NCBI RefSeq assembly: GCF_003688625.1
Contig: NZ_RCWY01000003.1
Location: forward strand, 558,001 to 622,000
DNA: 64,000 nucleotides
Source: Sphingomonas sp. PP-CE-3A-406
GTDB taxonomy: Bacteria > Pseudomonadota > Alphaproteobacteria > Sphingomonadales > Sphingomonadaceae
Reading direction: 5' to 3'
Shown piece after piece: positions 1-9,362 of this stretch. How positions within the stretch are numbered: the first letter of the stretch is position 1; every line of letters starts with the position of its first letter. Under the pieces are notes generated by a model that was given only the letters and a program-made list of their open reading frames with translations, did not search any database and was not told where the DNA came from. The position numbers and the translations under genes were made by a program.

Positions 1-2
1 AC

Positions 3-710
3 CTCAAGCGCGGCCAGCAGAGCGTCCGTCTGTTCGAGATCGGCCGCCGCTATCTGGCGGACGCCGAACGCGCGACGCTAGGCGTAGTCCTCGCCGGCGA
101 CCGCCGCCCCCGCGGCTGGCGCGATGGGAAAGCGGCGGCCTTCGACGCGTATGACGCGAAGGCCGAAGCGCTGGCGCTTCTCGCGGCATCGGGCGCGCCC
201 GTCGATAACCTGCAAGTGATGGGTGAAGCGGGCGACGCATGGCACCCCGGCCAGTCCGGTACGCTTCGCCTCGGGCCGAAGACAGTGCTGGCGAGCTTCG
301 GCATGCTCCATCCGACGGTGCTGAAGGCGTTCGACCTCGACGGCGCGGTTGCCGCGGTAGAAGTCTACCTCGACGCCATCCCGCCCAAGCGCGCTATCGG
401 CTTTGCCCGTCCGGCTTACACGCCGCCAGCGCTGCAAGCCGTCCGCCGCGATTTCGCCTTCCTCGTGCCGGCGGCGCTCGCCACCGACACGCTGGTCCGC
501 GCGGTCAAGGGGGCGGACAAGGTCGCGATCGTCTCGGCCCGCGTGTTCGACGTGTTCACCGGGGCAGGGGTGGAGGACGGCCACAAGTCGGTCGCGGTCG
601 AGGTCGTCCTGCAACCGACCGCCAAAAGCTTCACCGACGAAGAGATCAAGGCGATCGCCGACAAGGTGGTAGCGGCCGCCGCAAAACAGGGCGCGAGCCT
701 GAGAGGATAA
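3..710 (+). CDS. pheT: Phenylalanine--tRNA ligase beta subunit, 3' part only
   Basis: The frame is open from the left window edge, so only the last ~235 residues are present. PheT forms the alpha2-beta2 enzyme that charges tRNA-Phe in the cytoplasm. The visible part begins near a FEIGRRY motif typical of the PheT core. It ends with a ferredoxin-fold anticodon-binding (FDX-ACB) domain over roughly the last 95 residues, recognisable by 'PAYTPPALQAVRRDFAFLV' and 'DKVAIVSARVFDVF'. The gene ends in TAA and is followed at once by an inverted repeat. pheS should lie upstream, outside the window. Identification rests on the domain pattern and is strong. Confidence 0.93.
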   Translation, partial: LKRGQQSVRLFEIGRRYLADAERATLGVVLAGDRRPRGWRDGKAAAFDAYDAKAEALALLAASGAPVDNLQVMGEAGDAWHPGQSGTLRLGPKTVLASFGMLHPTVLKAFDLDGAVAAVEVYLDAIPPKRAIGFARPAYTPPALQAVRRDFAFLVPAALATDTLVRAVKGADKVAIVSARVFDVFTGAGVEDGHKSVAVEVVLQPTAKSFTDEEIKAIADKVVAAAAKQGASLRG

Positions 711-721
711 CGCTCCCCCAA

Positions 722-831
722 CACCACCCCGGCGAAGGCCGGGGCCCAAGTGGAAAGGCCGGTGTAACGGAGCGATGCCCTTCGTTATCACCGTCCCCCA
801 ATTGGGCCCCGGCCTTCGCCGGGGGGGTGTG
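722..831. repeat. Inverted repeat, family A (copy 1)
   Basis: Two arms built on CACCACCCCGGCGAAGGCCG and its complement enclose about 55 nt. The arms carry the CCCCGGCGAAGGCCGGGGCCCA core found again near 9.1, 14.2, 19.8 and 59.4 kb. It fills the gap between pheT and the mutarotase gene. REP/BIME-like; it could fold into a long hairpin and act as a terminator. Confidence 0.85.
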
Positions 832-896
832 AGGTGAGGTGGAGTGAGGTGAGCGTTTTGAAGCCTCGCGCGTTTGAAGCTCACGGAAGGAATCCC

Positions 897-1778
897 ATGA
901 CCGACCTGATCACGATCGCCAACGACCACCTCACTGCGCAGATCAACCCGCACGGTGCCGAGCTCACGCACCTCCACGACGCCGACGGCCGCGAGCTGAT
1001 GACCAACGCCGACCCGGCCTTCTGGACCGGTCACGCCCCGATCCTCTTCCCCGTCGTCGGTGTCGTCAACGAAGGCGTCATCCGCCTCGACGGCCAGGCC
1101 TACCCGATGCAGAAGCACGGCTTCGCGCGTCATTCGACGTTCGACATCGTCGCGCAGTCGGAAAGCTCCGCCACCTTCCGCCTCACCGACAGCGAGGAAA
1201 CCCGCAAAGCCTACCCGTTCGCGTTCGCACTCGACATCGTCTTCACGTTAGACGGCGCGACGCTGACGCTCGAGGCGCACATTCACAACCGCACCGACGC
1301 TGCGATGCCGGCAAGCTTCGGTTTCCACCCCGCCTTCGCCTGGCCGCTCCCCTATGGCGAACCCCGCGCCGATCACCGCATCACGTTCGACGCCGACGAG
1401 CCCGGCACGCTGAAGGCGATCAGCCCCGACGGCCAGATCGCCATCGACGAGCGTCCCTCGCCGGTCGAGGACCGCGTCATCGCCCTGCGCGACGAACTGT
1501 TCGCCAAGGACGCGCTGGTCTGGGACCCGATCCACTCCGACGCCGTCACCTACGGCGCCAAGGCCGGCCCGCAGTTGAAGATCGCTTTCCCCGATACGCC
1601 CAAGCTCGGCATCTGGACCAAGCCCGGCGCGGCCTATGTCTGCGTCGAACCCTGGCACGGCATCGCCGACCCCGAAGGCTATACCGGCGACTACCGCGAC
1701 AAACCCGGTGTGTTCGAGATCGCTGCGGGCGGTACGAAGCGCATCGAAATGAGGGTGACGCTGGTCCAGGAGCACTGA
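897..1778 (+). CDS. Aldose 1-epimerase family protein (mutarotase-like)
   Basis: A 293-residue protein of the galactose-mutarotase-like beta-sandwich superfamily, expected to interconvert sugar anomers in the cytoplasm. Visible signatures are 'KHGFARHSTFD' in the first third (the HGF-A-R segment of the LacX/YihR-like branch), 'SFGFHPAFAWPL' in the middle (candidate catalytic His) and 'VCVEPWHGIADPEG' near the C-terminus (candidate catalytic Glu). The ATG is chosen because a GGAAGG ribosome-binding site lies 6 nt upstream. The frame extends upstream into the repeat without a better start. Substrate is unknown. No sugar-catabolic genes adjoin it. Confidence 0.85.
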   Translation: MTDLITIANDHLTAQINPHGAELTHLHDADGRELMTNADPAFWTGHAPILFPVVGVVNEGVIRLDGQAYPMQKHGFARHSTFDIVAQSESSATFRLTDSEETRKAYPFAFALDIVFTLDGATLTLEAHIHNRTDAAMPASFGFHPAFAWPLPYGEPRADHRITFDADEPGTLKAISPDGQIAIDERPSPVEDRVIALRDELFAKDALVWDPIHSDAVTYGAKAGPQLKIAFPDTPKLGIWTKPGAAYVCVEPWHGIADPEGYTGDYRDKPGVFEIAAGGTKRIEMRVTLVQEH

Positions 1779-1782
1779 CGAA

Positions 1783-1886
1783 CCCCCCTCCCTGAAAGGG
1801 AGGGGCAGGGGGTGGGTCGGTGTCCGCATCACGGCACGGTTGCGACCAAAGCTGACCGACCCACCCCCCCCTTCCAGGGAGGGGAG
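1783..1886. repeat. Inverted repeat, family B (copy 1)
   Basis: The arms read CCCCCCTCCCTGAAAGGGAG...GGGTGGGTCGG and the complementary CCGACCCACCCCCC...CCAGGGAGGGG around a variable centre. The same element recurs at 3.7, 46.1 and 52.4 kb. It lies directly after the mutarotase stop codon. Confidence 0.85.
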
Positions 1887-2102
1887 AGCGTTGCCTTTGG
1901 GGAGCAGAGTCGCTCCTGCCACCGGTCCTCATCGAGGCCCCCTCTGTCCTACACGCCCCGCATCTGCCAATAGCACGCGATGATCGCTGCATGCCTCCTC
2001 CTCCCGATCCCGCCGCGTCCCGCGCGGGAAGGGGATTGCGAGCGGCACGTAGCCTGAACTTCCTTACCTTCCGAGCCCAGCTCGGCGCACTGGACCCACG
2101 CC
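1887..2102. other. Intergenic stretch before prfC
   Basis: Together with the preceding repeat this is a 324-nt gap without a supported gene. It must hold the prfC promoter, but I could not pick out a convincing -35/-10 pair. No RNA gene or further repeat is seen. A short open frame starting near 1980 has neither a ribosome-binding site nor recognisable similarity. Confidence 0.5.
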
Positions 2103-3671
2103 ATGACCCAATTTCCCCGCCGCACCTTCGCGATCATCTCGCATCCCGATGCCGGCAAGACCACGCTGACCGAGAAGCTCCTCTATTTCGGCGGCGCGAT
2201 CCATCTCGCCGGAGAGGTGAAGGCGCGCGGCCAGACCCGTCGCGCGCGCTCCGACTGGATGAAGATCGAGCAGCAGCGCGGCATCTCGGTCACCTCGTCG
2301 GTGATGACGTTCGAGCGGCAGGGGATCACCTTCAACCTGCTCGACACGCCGGGCCACGAAGACTTCTCCGAAGACACGTATCGCACGCTGACCGCGGTCG
2401 ACTCGGCGGTCATGGTGATCGACGCCGCCAAGGGCATCGAGCCGCAGACGCGGAAACTGTTCGAGGTCTGCCGCCTGCGCAACGTGCCGATCATCACCTT
2501 CGTCAACAAGGTCGACCGCGAGGGGCGCGATCCGTTCTCGCTGCTCGACGAGGTGGCCGAGATGCTCCAGCTCGATGTCTGCCCGATGAGCTGGCCGGTG
2601 GGCATGGGCGGCGAGTTCGAGGGCGTCTATGATCTCTACGCCAACATGCTGAGCCGCCCCGAAGGCGACAGCCGCGAGTTCATGGGCAAGGCGATCCCGT
2701 TCACCGGCATCGACGATCCCGCACTCGCCAAGATCCTCAGCCCCGAAGCGATGGTCCGCCTGAACGACGAGGCCGAACTCGCACAGGGCGGCTATTCGAG
2801 CTTCGATCCCGAGGCCTATCGCGCGGGCAATTTGACGCCGGTCTATTTCGGCTCGGCGCTGAAGGACTTCGGTGTCGCCGAACTGATCGCCGCGCTCGCC
2901 GACTATGCCCCGCCGCCGCGCGCGCAGCCTGCCGAGCCAGCCCCCGTCTCCCCGGATGAGCCCGAAGTCACCGGGTTCGTGTTCAAGGTGCAGGCGAACA
3001 TGGACCCCAACCACCGCGACCGCATCGCGTTCATGCGGCTGTGCTCGGGCGTGTTCAAGCGCGGCATGAAGCTCACGCCGACCGGCCACGGCAAGCCGAT
3101 CGCGGTCCATTCGCCGATCCTGTTCTTCGCGCAGAACCGCGAACTGGCGGACGAGGCGTTCCCCGGCGACATCATCGGTATCCCCAACCACGGCACGCTC
3201 CGGGTCGGCGACACGCTCAGCGAGAAGGCCGCGATCCGCTTCACCGGCCTGCCGAACTTCGCGCCCGAAATCCTGCGCCGCGTCGTGCTGAAGGATTTCA
3301 CCAAGACCAAGCAGTTGCGCAAGGCGCTCGACGACATGGCCGAGGAGGGGGTCACGCAGGTGTTCTACCCCGACATCGGCTCGAACTGGATCATCGGCGT
3401 GGTCGGACAGCTCCAGCTCGAGGTGCTGCTCTCGCGACTGGATGCGGAGTACAAGGTCGCGGCCGGGCTCGAACCCGCTCCCTACGAGACCGCGCGCTGG
3501 ATCACGGCGGAAGACCCGCTCGAACTCAAGACCTTCGCCGAGATCAACCGCGGCGCGATGGCCAAGGACCGTGACGGCAACCCCGTCTTCCTAGCCAAGA
3601 GCGCCTGGGAAGTGAACTACATCGCCGAGCGCTACGCCAAGATCCGCTTCGCGGCGACGCGCGAGCGGTAA
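2103..3671 (+). CDS. prfC: Peptide chain release factor 3
   Basis: RF3 is a translational GTPase that recycles RF1/RF2 from the ribosome after termination. The 522 residues match the usual ~525-530. The G domain is complete: P-loop 'SHPDAGKTTLTEK' at about residues 13-25, switch II 'LDTPGHEDFSEDT' near 81-93 and 'FVNKVDREGRDP' near 137-148. The RF3-specific 'WMKIEQQRGISVTSSVM' follows the P-loop, and a beta-barrel domain II and a C-terminal domain follow the G domain. The ATG begins MTQFPRRTFAIISHPDAGK as in orthologues. It converges with merR across a family B repeat. Confidence 0.97.
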   Translation: MTQFPRRTFAIISHPDAGKTTLTEKLLYFGGAIHLAGEVKARGQTRRARSDWMKIEQQRGISVTSSVMTFERQGITFNLLDTPGHEDFSEDTYRTLTAVDSAVMVIDAAKGIEPQTRKLFEVCRLRNVPIITFVNKVDREGRDPFSLLDEVAEMLQLDVCPMSWPVGMGGEFEGVYDLYANMLSRPEGDSREFMGKAIPFTGIDDPALAKILSPEAMVRLNDEAELAQGGYSSFDPEAYRAGNLTPVYFGSALKDFGVAELIAALADYAPPPRAQPAEPAPVSPDEPEVTGFVFKVQANMDPNHRDRIAFMRLCSGVFKRGMKLTPTGHGKPIAVHSPILFFAQNRELADEAFPGDIIGIPNHGTLRVGDTLSEKAAIRFTGLPNFAPEILRRVVLKDFTKTKQLRKALDDMAEEGVTQVFYPDIGSNWIIGVVGQLQLEVLLSRLDAEYKVAAGLEPAPYETARWITAEDPLELKTFAEINRGAMAKDRDGNPVFLAKSAWEVNYIAERYAKIRFAATRER

Positions 3672-3682
3672 GCCCCCTTCTT

Positions 3683-3792
3683 GCCCCCCTCCCTGAAAGG
3701 GAGGGGCCGGGGGTGGTTAGGCCGGCTCGTGCCACTGCCGTGCGAGCTTGTGGAAACCGACCCACCCCCGACCCCTCCCTTCCAGGGAGGGA
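3683..3792. repeat. Inverted repeat, family B (copy 2)
   Basis: Same arms as copy 1 (CCCTCCCTGAAAGGGAGGGG ... CCCCTCCCTTCCAGGGAGGG). It sits exactly between the convergent stop codons of prfC and merR, so it may terminate both. Confidence 0.85.
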
Positions 3793-3798
3793 AGAATG

Positions 3799-4185
3799 TC
3801 AGTCGGCCGCGAGCGCTTCTGCCAGCATGTCGCGGATCGCGCGCAACGCGGTCATCGGCGACTCCGCCTGCGCGACGATCTCGCCCGGTCCAGGAATGGC
3901 GGGTGCGCGCTTCTCAGCCCCCAGCAACTGCTGGACGCCGCGCACGGTATAGCCCTCGCGGTTGAGATACTGGTCGATCCGCCGCACCAGCGCGACATCC
4001 TCGGCGCGGTAATAGCGCCGGTTGCCCGCGCGTTGCAGCGGCTTCAGCTGGGGAAAGCGCGTTTCCCAGTAGCGCAGGATATGCTGCGGCAGGCCGGTAT
4101 CGCGCGACAGTTCGCCGATCGTCCGAAACGCCGCACCGGCCTTTTGCCCCCCGGCATCGGGTAGTACGTCGTCGGTATCAGGCAT
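3799..4185 (-). CDS. MerR-family transcriptional regulator
   Basis: A 128-residue protein with an N-terminal MerR winged helix-turn-helix at about residues 20-88: 'FRTIGELSRDTGLPQHILRYWETRFPQLKPLQRAGNRRYY' (given here in parts: IGELSRDTGLPQHILRYWE, then RAGNRRYY). The short C-terminal tail has no obvious effector domain and no cysteine cluster, so it does not look like a metal sensor. It is the last gene of the rpmF-plsX-fabH-ihfA-merR operon, 8 nt after ihfA, an arrangement common in Alphaproteobacteria. Its targets are unknown. Confidence 0.88.
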   Translation of the reverse strand: MPDTDDVLPDAGGQKAGAAFRTIGELSRDTGLPQHILRYWETRFPQLKPLQRAGNRRYYRAEDVALVRRIDQYLNREGYTVRGVQQLLGAEKRAPAIPGPGEIVAQAESPMTALRAIRDMLAEALAAD

Positions 4186-4193
4186 GTCGGGCG

Positions 4194-4496
4194 TCAGTCC
4201 GCCTCGACGATGCGTTCCCGCATCATCTGGCTGGCGCGGAACGTCAGGACGCGGCGCGGTGCGATCGGCACCTCGATGCCGGTCTTCGGGTTGCGGCCGA
4301 CGCGCTCACCCTTGTCGCGGAGCACGAACGTCCCGAACCCCGAAATCTTGACGTTCTCGCCCTGCGACAGCGCCCCACACATCTCGGTCAGGATCTGCTC
4401 GACGATCTTGGAGGAATCGGAGCGCGACAGCCCGACCTCCTTGTGGAGCGATTCGGCCAGATCGGCCCGCGTCAAAGTACCCGTCGTCATGTTCAT
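4194..4496 (-). CDS. ihfA: Integration host factor subunit alpha
   Basis: IHF-alpha pairs with IHF-beta to bind and sharply bend DNA. The protein shows the HU/IHF fold signature '[20 protein letters not shown]' split by its DNA-binding arm '[17 protein letters not shown]'; the GRNPKTG loop carries the intercalating proline. Length is ~100 residues, as in E. coli. Two in-frame starts are close together (ATGAACATGACG). The first (4496) lies 4 nt after a GGGAG site and the second (4490) 10 nt after it, so the start is uncertain by two codons. It lies 92 nt downstream of fabH. Confidence 0.93.
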   Translation of the reverse strand: MNMTTGTLTRADLAESLHKEVGLSRSDSSKIVEQILTEMCGALSQGENVKISGFGTFVLRDKGERVGRNPKTGIEVPIAPRRVLTFRASQMMRERIVEAD

Positions 4497-4588
4497 CAAG
4501 CTCCCACACTCGGCGAACCTCCTACACAAGCGCGGGAGCGACCGGAAGAACTTTTGTTCTACAAGTGAATCGAGATGTTTCGAAAGGA

Positions 4589-5557
4589 TTAGAAGCGGAT
4601 AACCGCGGCACCCCAGGTGAACCCGCCGCCCATCGCCTCTAGTACGACGATCTGTCCTTGTCGGACACGTCCGTCGCGCACGGCGACGTCCAACGCGAGC
4701 GGAACAGAGGCCGCCGAGGTGTTCGCGTGCTGGTCGACCGTGACCACGACCTTCTCCGGCGCGAGGCCGAGTTTCCGCGCAGTCGCGTCGAGAATCCGTG
4801 CATTCGCCTGGTGCGGCACGACCCAGTCGACCTGATCCGACGACAGCCCGGCCATCGCCAGCGACTCGGTCATCACCGAAGCCAGGTTGGTGACTGCGTG
4901 GCGGAACACCTCACGGCCCTTCATGCGAAGCTTGCCGACGGTGCCGGTCGTCGAGACGCCGCCATCGACATAGAGGAGTTCGTTGTGGCGGCCATCGGCG
5001 TGCAGCTTGGTCGTCAGGATGCCGCGACCGCCGTCATCGGCCGTGTCCTGTGCCTCCAGCACGATCGCGCCAGCGCCGTCGCCGAACAGCACGCAGGTCG
5101 TCCGGTCTTCCCAGTCGAGGATGCGGCTGAACGTCTCGGCACCGATCACCAATGCGCGCTTGGCGACGCCGCTGCGGATCATGCTGTCGACGACCTGGAC
5201 CGCGTACAGGAAGCCCGAGCAGACCGCGGCGACGTCGAACGCGACGCAATCGTTGATGCCGAGCATAGCCTGCACCTTGGTGGCGCTGGCGGGGAAGGTC
5301 TGGTCCGGTGTCGCGGTGGCGAGCACGATCAGGTCGATGCTGTCGGCTTCGATCCCAGCCGCGGTCAAAGCCGCGCGGCACGCGTCCGCGGCCAGCGTCG
5401 CGGTCGTCTCGCCTTCGCCGGCGATGTGACGGAAACGGATGCCGGTGCGCTCGACGATCCACTCGTCGCTGGTATCGACCTGCTCCGCGAGCTCGGCGTT
5501 GGAGACGCGGCGCGCGGGCAGGGCGGAACCGGTGCCGATGACCACAGACCGGATCAT
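4589..5557 (-). CDS. fabH: Beta-ketoacyl-ACP synthase III
   Basis: FabH starts fatty-acid synthesis by condensing acetyl-CoA with malonyl-ACP. The 322 residues carry the full triad: Cys113 in '[11 protein letters not shown]', His249 in '[11 protein letters not shown]' and Asn279 in '[10 protein letters not shown]'. The N-terminus '[16 protein letters not shown]' is typical. Its ATG overlaps the plsX stop codon (ATGA), indicating translational coupling within the rpmF-plsX-fabH-ihfA-merR operon. Confidence 0.97.
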   Translation of the reverse strand: MIRSVVIGTGSALPARRVSNAELAEQVDTSDEWIVERTGIRFRHIAGEGETTATLAADACRAALTAAGIEADSIDLIVLATATPDQTFPASATKVQAMLGINDCVAFDVAAVCSGFLYAVQVVDSMIRSGVAKRALVIGAETFSRILDWEDRTTCVLFGDGAGAIVLEAQDTADDGGRGILTTKLHADGRHNELLYVDGGVSTTGTVGKLRMKGREVFRHAVTNLASVMTESLAMAGLSSDQVDWVVPHQANARILDATARKLGLAPEKVVVTVDQHANTSAASVPLALDVAVRDGRVRQGQIVVLEAMGGGFTWGAAVIRF

Positions 5558-6582
5558 GCCGCCTTCTCCACGCTGCCGAGATCGTCGGCGATGCGCCGGA
5601 TCAGGTCGTTGCGGACCATCTTGGCGGCGTTGCCGATCGCCGTCGCGACGCCGCGCTCGGTGGCGCCGCCGTGGCTCTTCACGACGATGCCGTTGAGCCC
5701 GAGGAAGACCGCGCCGTTGTGATTGTTCGGATCGAGGTGATCGCGCAGCAGTTCGGTCGCCGGTCGCGAGATCAGGAAGCCAAGCTTCGACCGGACCGAA
5801 CTACGGAACGCGCGCTTGAGCAGGTCGGCGACGAATCGCGCGGTGCCCTCGGCAGTCTTCAGCGCGATGTTGCCGGAGAAGCCGTCGCACACGACCACGT
5901 CGACTTCGCCGCGCGACAGCCGGTCGCCTTCGATGAAGCCGTTGAACTGCATGTCCACGGCCGGCGTCGCGCGCAGCTGAGCGGCGGCATCGCGGATCTC
6001 GTCCGTGCCCTTCATGTCCTCGCTGCCGATATTCAGCAGCGCGACGCGAGGATGCGGGATGTCGAGCGCGGTGCGCGCATAGGCGGCGCCCATGATCGCG
6101 AACTGGACGAGGTTGCGCGCATCGCACTCGGTGTTCGCGCCGAGGTCTAGCATCACCATGTCGGTGTCGCCAAGCGTCGGCAGACGCGCCGCGAGGGCCG
6201 GCCGGTCGATCCCGGGCAGCATCCGCAACGACAGCTTCGCCATCGCCATCAGCGCGCCGGTATTGCCCGACGACACCGCGGCGGCGGCGCGACCCTGTTT
6301 CACCAGGTCGATCGCGATGCCCATCGACGTCTTCTTGGCGCGACGAATCGCCTGGGTCGGCTTGTCGCTCGACCCGACGACTTCCGGCGCGTGGACGATC
6401 TCCGAATGCTGCGACAGGTTCGGATGAGCCTTCAGCCCTTCGCGAATCGCAGCTTCGTCGCCGACCAGCAGGAAGCGCATGCCCTCGAATTGATGACGCG
6501 CGCGCGCGACACCGGCGAGCATCACTGCCAGCCCGTCATCGCCACCCATCGCATCGACCGCGATCCAGCCGCTGTCGGGCAT
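5554..6582 (-). CDS. plsX: Phosphate acyltransferase PlsX
   Basis: PlsX converts acyl-ACP to acyl-phosphate, the donor for PlsY in phospholipid synthesis, at the cytoplasmic face of the membrane. The 342-residue sequence opens with the family hallmark '[11 protein letters not shown]'. It also contains '[15 protein letters not shown]', '[11 protein letters not shown]' and '[17 protein letters not shown]'. Length matches the family. It sits between rpmF and fabH, with the fabH start overlapping its stop codon. Confidence 0.97.
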   Translation of the reverse strand: MPDSGWIAVDAMGGDDGLAVMLAGVARARHQFEGMRFLLVGDEAAIREGLKAHPNLSQHSEIVHAPEVVGSSDKPTQAIRRAKKTSMGIAIDLVKQGRAAAAVSSGNTGALMAMAKLSLRMLPGIDRPALAARLPTLGDTDMVMLDLGANTECDARNLVQFAIMGAAYARTALDIPHPRVALLNIGSEDMKGTDEIRDAAAQLRATPAVDMQFNGFIEGDRLSRGEVDVVVCDGFSGNIALKTAEGTARFVADLLKRAFRSSVRSKLGFLISRPATELLRDHLDPNNHNGAVFLGLNGIVVKSHGGATERGVATAIGNAAKMVRNDLIRRIADDLGSVEKAA

Positions 6583-6623
6583 CGCTTATCCTTCGTTCAA
6601 GTTAGAGGTTCCGGACGGAAGCC

Positions 6624-6803
6624 TCAGCCCTCGATCGAGAGGATTTCGCGACCGTTATAGTGACCGCACGAACCGCACAGGTTGTGCGGACGCTTCAGTT
6701 CGCCACAGTTGGGGCATTCCTGGAACGACGCGATCGTGAGCGAGTCGTGGCCACGGCGCATGCCGCGCTTGGAGGGCGAGGTTTTTCTTTTGGGGACGGC
6801 CAT
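6624..6803 (-). CDS. rpmF: 50S ribosomal protein L32
   Basis: A 59-residue protein beginning [20 protein letters not shown], the standard L32 start. Four cysteines (C30, C33, C43, C46) form a zinc ribbon, so this is the zinc-binding form. It is the first gene of the rpmF-plsX-fabH operon, which couples ribosome and lipid genes in many bacteria. plsX begins 41 nt downstream. A candidate promoter lies ~125 nt upstream. Confidence 0.97.
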   Translation of the reverse strand: MAVPKRKTSPSKRGMRRGHDSLTIASFQECPNCGELKRPHNLCGSCGHYNGREILSIEG

Positions 6804-6928
6804 TTCGGCACCTTGTTCAATCTAAAGGTCGGGGCTCCGAGTACGTCCGGACACGGGACACAGGCAACCGACAAGAATGCCGGCCGCCTGAAGCAACCCA
6901 TGCGGCCTGACGCTCGCGAAGCGTGGCG

Positions 6929-6956
6929 CTATAGCGATTTCACCCCGCGTTGCAAG
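6929..6956 (-). promoter_or_regulatory. Candidate promoter of the rpmF operon
   Basis: On the minus strand CTTGCA, 16 nt, then CTATAG resembles the alphaproteobacterial housekeeping consensus (CTTGAC-N17-CTATAT). It would give a leader of about 120 nt before rpmF. It lies in the divergent gap between rpmF and the MAPEG gene. Confidence 0.5.
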
Positions 6957-7040
6957 CTTTGGCCCCCCACGTTGCAACCCCTGATGTCCAGTGGCAGGGC
7001 ATGCGCCTGACAAAAGACCTGATATTCGAGGGGCAACGCC

Positions 7041-7484
7041 GTGATATTACCCGTAACGCTGACGATCGCCGCGGCCGCCGCCGTCGTCAACCTGTGGCTC
7101 GCCTTCCGAATCGTGCCGATGCGCGTGAAGGATAACGTGCTGATCGGCGACGACGGCAACCAGCGGCTGCAGGCGCGGATGCGCGCGCACGCCAACTTCA
7201 CCGAATACGCGCCGTTCATCCTGATCCTGATCGGGCTGATCGAGCTTGCCGGCGGATCGACGCTGTGGCTGTGGATCGCTGGTGCGGTGTTCGTGATCGC
7301 GCGAATCGCTCATGCGTTCGGGATGGACCGGACGACATCGAGCGTGCCGCGGGCCGGGGGTGCGCTGGCGACCTGGGCGCTGATGGCGGTGCTCGCCGGC
7401 TGGGCACTGACGATCGCGTATCAGGCGAACAGCGTGCCCACTGCCAAGACCTTCCAGGTCGTGCCGTCGGGTGGCCGGGCATGA
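7041..7484 (+). CDS. MAPEG-family membrane protein
   Basis: A 147-residue protein with about four transmembrane helices, at roughly residues 3-23, 56-75, 78-93 and 107-128. The family signature 'GNQRLQARMRAHANFTEYAPF' lies between helices 1 and 2 (Arg/Asn/Glu of the glutathione-binding site). MAPEG proteins are membrane glutathione transferases or peroxidases; the substrate here is unknown. The start is GTG with GAGGGG about 8 nt upstream; the next ATG would delete helix 1. Its stop overlaps the start of the M28 peptidase gene (ATGA), so the two are co-expressed. Confidence 0.88.
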   Translation: MILPVTLTIAAAAAVVNLWLAFRIVPMRVKDNVLIGDDGNQRLQARMRAHANFTEYAPFILILIGLIELAGGSTLWLWIAGAVFVIARIAHAFGMDRTTSSVPRAGGALATWALMAVLAGWALTIAYQANSVPTAKTFQVVPSGGRA

Positions 7485-9106
7485 GCGCGCTTCGCTATCT
7501 TACCGTTGCCACGCTGCTGGCTGCCTCACCGGCCGTCGCGCAGGTATCGCCAGAGCGGTTGTCCGCCGACGTGAAGACGCTCGCCTCCGACTCGTTCGAG
7601 GGCAGGGCGCCCGGCACCCCCGGTGAGACCAGGACGATCGCCTGGCTGATTGCGCAGTTCAAGGCGATGAAGGCACAACCCGGCGGCCCGAACGGTAGCT
7701 GGACGCAACCCGTGCCGCTCGTTCACACGCGGATGGGCGCGGGCACCGTCCGCGCTGGCGACACCGCGCTGGTGCAGGGCCGCGACGTCTATCTCAGCAC
7801 CGTCCGCGGCGTCGACCGCGTCGTCATTGCAAACGCACCGATGGTGTTCGTCGGCTACGGCGTCAGCGCGCCCGAGCGCGGCTGGGACGACTTCAAGGGC
7901 CTCGACCTCAAGGGCAAGGTCGCGGTGTTCCTCGTCAACGATCCCGATTTCGAGGCGGTCCCAGGCGACGATGCGAAGGGCAAGTTCGGCGATCGCCGGA
8001 TGACCTATTACGGCCGCTGGACGTACAAATACGAGGAGGCCGCGCGACGTGGCGCGGTCGGCGCGCTGATCGTCCACGACACGGCGGGCGCGGGGTACGG
8101 CTGGAACACCGTCACCGCCCCCGCCGGCGAGAATTACGACATCGTCCGGAAAGACCCCGAATCGCGGGTGATGCTACAGGGCTGGCTCGAAGGTGGCACA
8201 GCGACGCGGTTGTTCGCGGCTTCGGGCCTCGACCTGGCGGCGTTACGGAAAGCGGCGCGGCGGAGCGACTTCCGCCCGGTCGCGCTGAAGCAGGCGTTCA
8301 CCACCGACTTGCCGGTCAAGCACGACACCGCCGTGAGCCAGAACGTGTTGGCGAAGCTGCCGGGCAAGACGCATCCCGACGAGGTCGTGATGTTCGGCGC
8401 GCACTGGGACGCTTACGGCATTGGCGCGCCCGATGCGCAGGGGCGCACCATCCGGCCCGGCGCGAACGACGACGGCCTAGGCGTGGCGGGCGTCCTCGAA
8501 CTCGCGCGCAATTTCGCCAAGGCCCCGCGCACCGACCGCAGCCTCGTCTTCGCGCTGTGGAGCGGCGAGGAGCGCGGGTTGCTCGGTTCGGAGACCTATG
8601 CGGTGAACCCGGTCTATCCGGCCGCCAAGACGGTCGCCAACCTGACGCTCGACATCCTCCAGACCGCAGGCCCCGCAAAGGACGTCATGCTGGTCGGCGC
8701 CGGCCAGAACAGCCTCGAGGACATGCTCGGCGATGCGGCGAAAGCGCAGGGCCGCGTCGTGACGCCGGAAGCGCTCCCCGAACGCGGGCTGTTCTACCGC
8801 GCCGACCATTTCTCGGTCGCGCGGCGCGGCGTGCCGACCTTACTGCTGATGGCGATCAGTGGGGCGCCGGATCTGGTCAAGGGTGGCCGGACTGCGGGGC
8901 AGGCGTGGCTCGACGGCTATATGAAATGCTATCACCAGACGTGTGACGCTTGGGGCGCCGACTGGGACCTGCGCGGGGCGGCGCAGGACGTGGAGTTGTT
9001 CAAGACGATCGGCACGAAGCTGGCGAACAGCCGGTTGTGGCCCGAGTGGCGCGACGGGTCGGAGTTCAAGTCGGTGCGGGCTGAGACGGCAGCGGAGCGA
9101 AAGTAA
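7481..9106 (+). CDS. Exported M28-family zinc aminopeptidase
   Basis: A 541-residue protein with a Sec signal peptide (MSALRYLTVATLLAASPAVA, cleavage after AVA). It has a PA-type insert around residues 100-250 ('MVFVGYGVSAPERGWDDFKG', then 'GKVAVFLVNDPDF'). The M28 catalytic core keeps the metal ligands: 'FGAHWDAYG', 'PGANDDGLG', 'WSGEERGLLGSE' and 'RADHFSVARRG'. Probably a periplasmic di-zinc aminopeptidase. The ATG overlaps the stop of the MAPEG gene. It converges with the MBL-fold gene across repeats. Confidence 0.92.
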   Translation: MSALRYLTVATLLAASPAVAQVSPERLSADVKTLASDSFEGRAPGTPGETRTIAWLIAQFKAMKAQPGGPNGSWTQPVPLVHTRMGAGTVRAGDTALVQGRDVYLSTVRGVDRVVIANAPMVFVGYGVSAPERGWDDFKGLDLKGKVAVFLVNDPDFEAVPGDDAKGKFGDRRMTYYGRWTYKYEEAARRGAVGALIVHDTAGAGYGWNTVTAPAGENYDIVRKDPESRVMLQGWLEGGTATRLFAASGLDLAALRKAARRSDFRPVALKQAFTTDLPVKHDTAVSQNVLAKLPGKTHPDEVVMFGAHWDAYGIGAPDAQGRTIRPGANDDGLGVAGVLELARNFAKAPRTDRSLVFALWSGEERGLLGSETYAVNPVYPAAKTVANLTLDILQTAGPAKDVMLVGAGQNSLEDMLGDAAKAQGRVVTPEALPERGLFYRADHFSVARRGVPTLLLMAISGAPDLVKGGRTAGQAWLDGYMKCYHQTCDAWGADWDLRGAAQDVELFKTIGTKLANSRLWPEWRDGSEFKSVRAETAAERK

Positions 9107-9126
9107 GACCAGCCCTCACGCTCGCA

Positions 9127-9234
9127 ACCACCCCGGCGAAGGCCGGGGCCCAGTTGGAAAGGTGGCAGTAACAGAGCGCGACGCTAGCCAAACCTCGTCC
9201 CCCAACTGGGCCCCGGCCTTCGCCGGGGTGGGGC
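9127..9234. repeat. Inverted repeat, family A (copy 2)
   Basis: ACCACCCCGGCGAAGGCCGG and its complement enclose about 50 nt, with the GGGGCCCAGTTGG inner arm. It lies between the convergent M28 and MBL-fold genes. Confidence 0.85.
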
Positions 9235-9260
9235 CGTTGAATGGTGGTGCTTCTGTTTCT

Positions 9261-9342
9261 TGTTCCCCCGCGAAGGCGGGGGCCCAGGGGCCAAGCGTAC
9301 CACCCTTGGTTGAATCTGGGCCCCCGCCTCCGCGGGGGAACA
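9261..9342. repeat. Inverted repeat, family A' (CCCGCGAAGGCGGG type)
   Basis: Arms TGTTCCCCCGCGAAGGCGGG and the near-complement ending CGCGGGGGAACA. A related but distinct family to A; shorter copies occur at 31.0 and 49.7 kb. It lies 27 nt after the family A copy in the same convergent gap. Confidence 0.8.
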
Positions 9343-9362
9343 GCTAGGGTTGCAAGCGGACG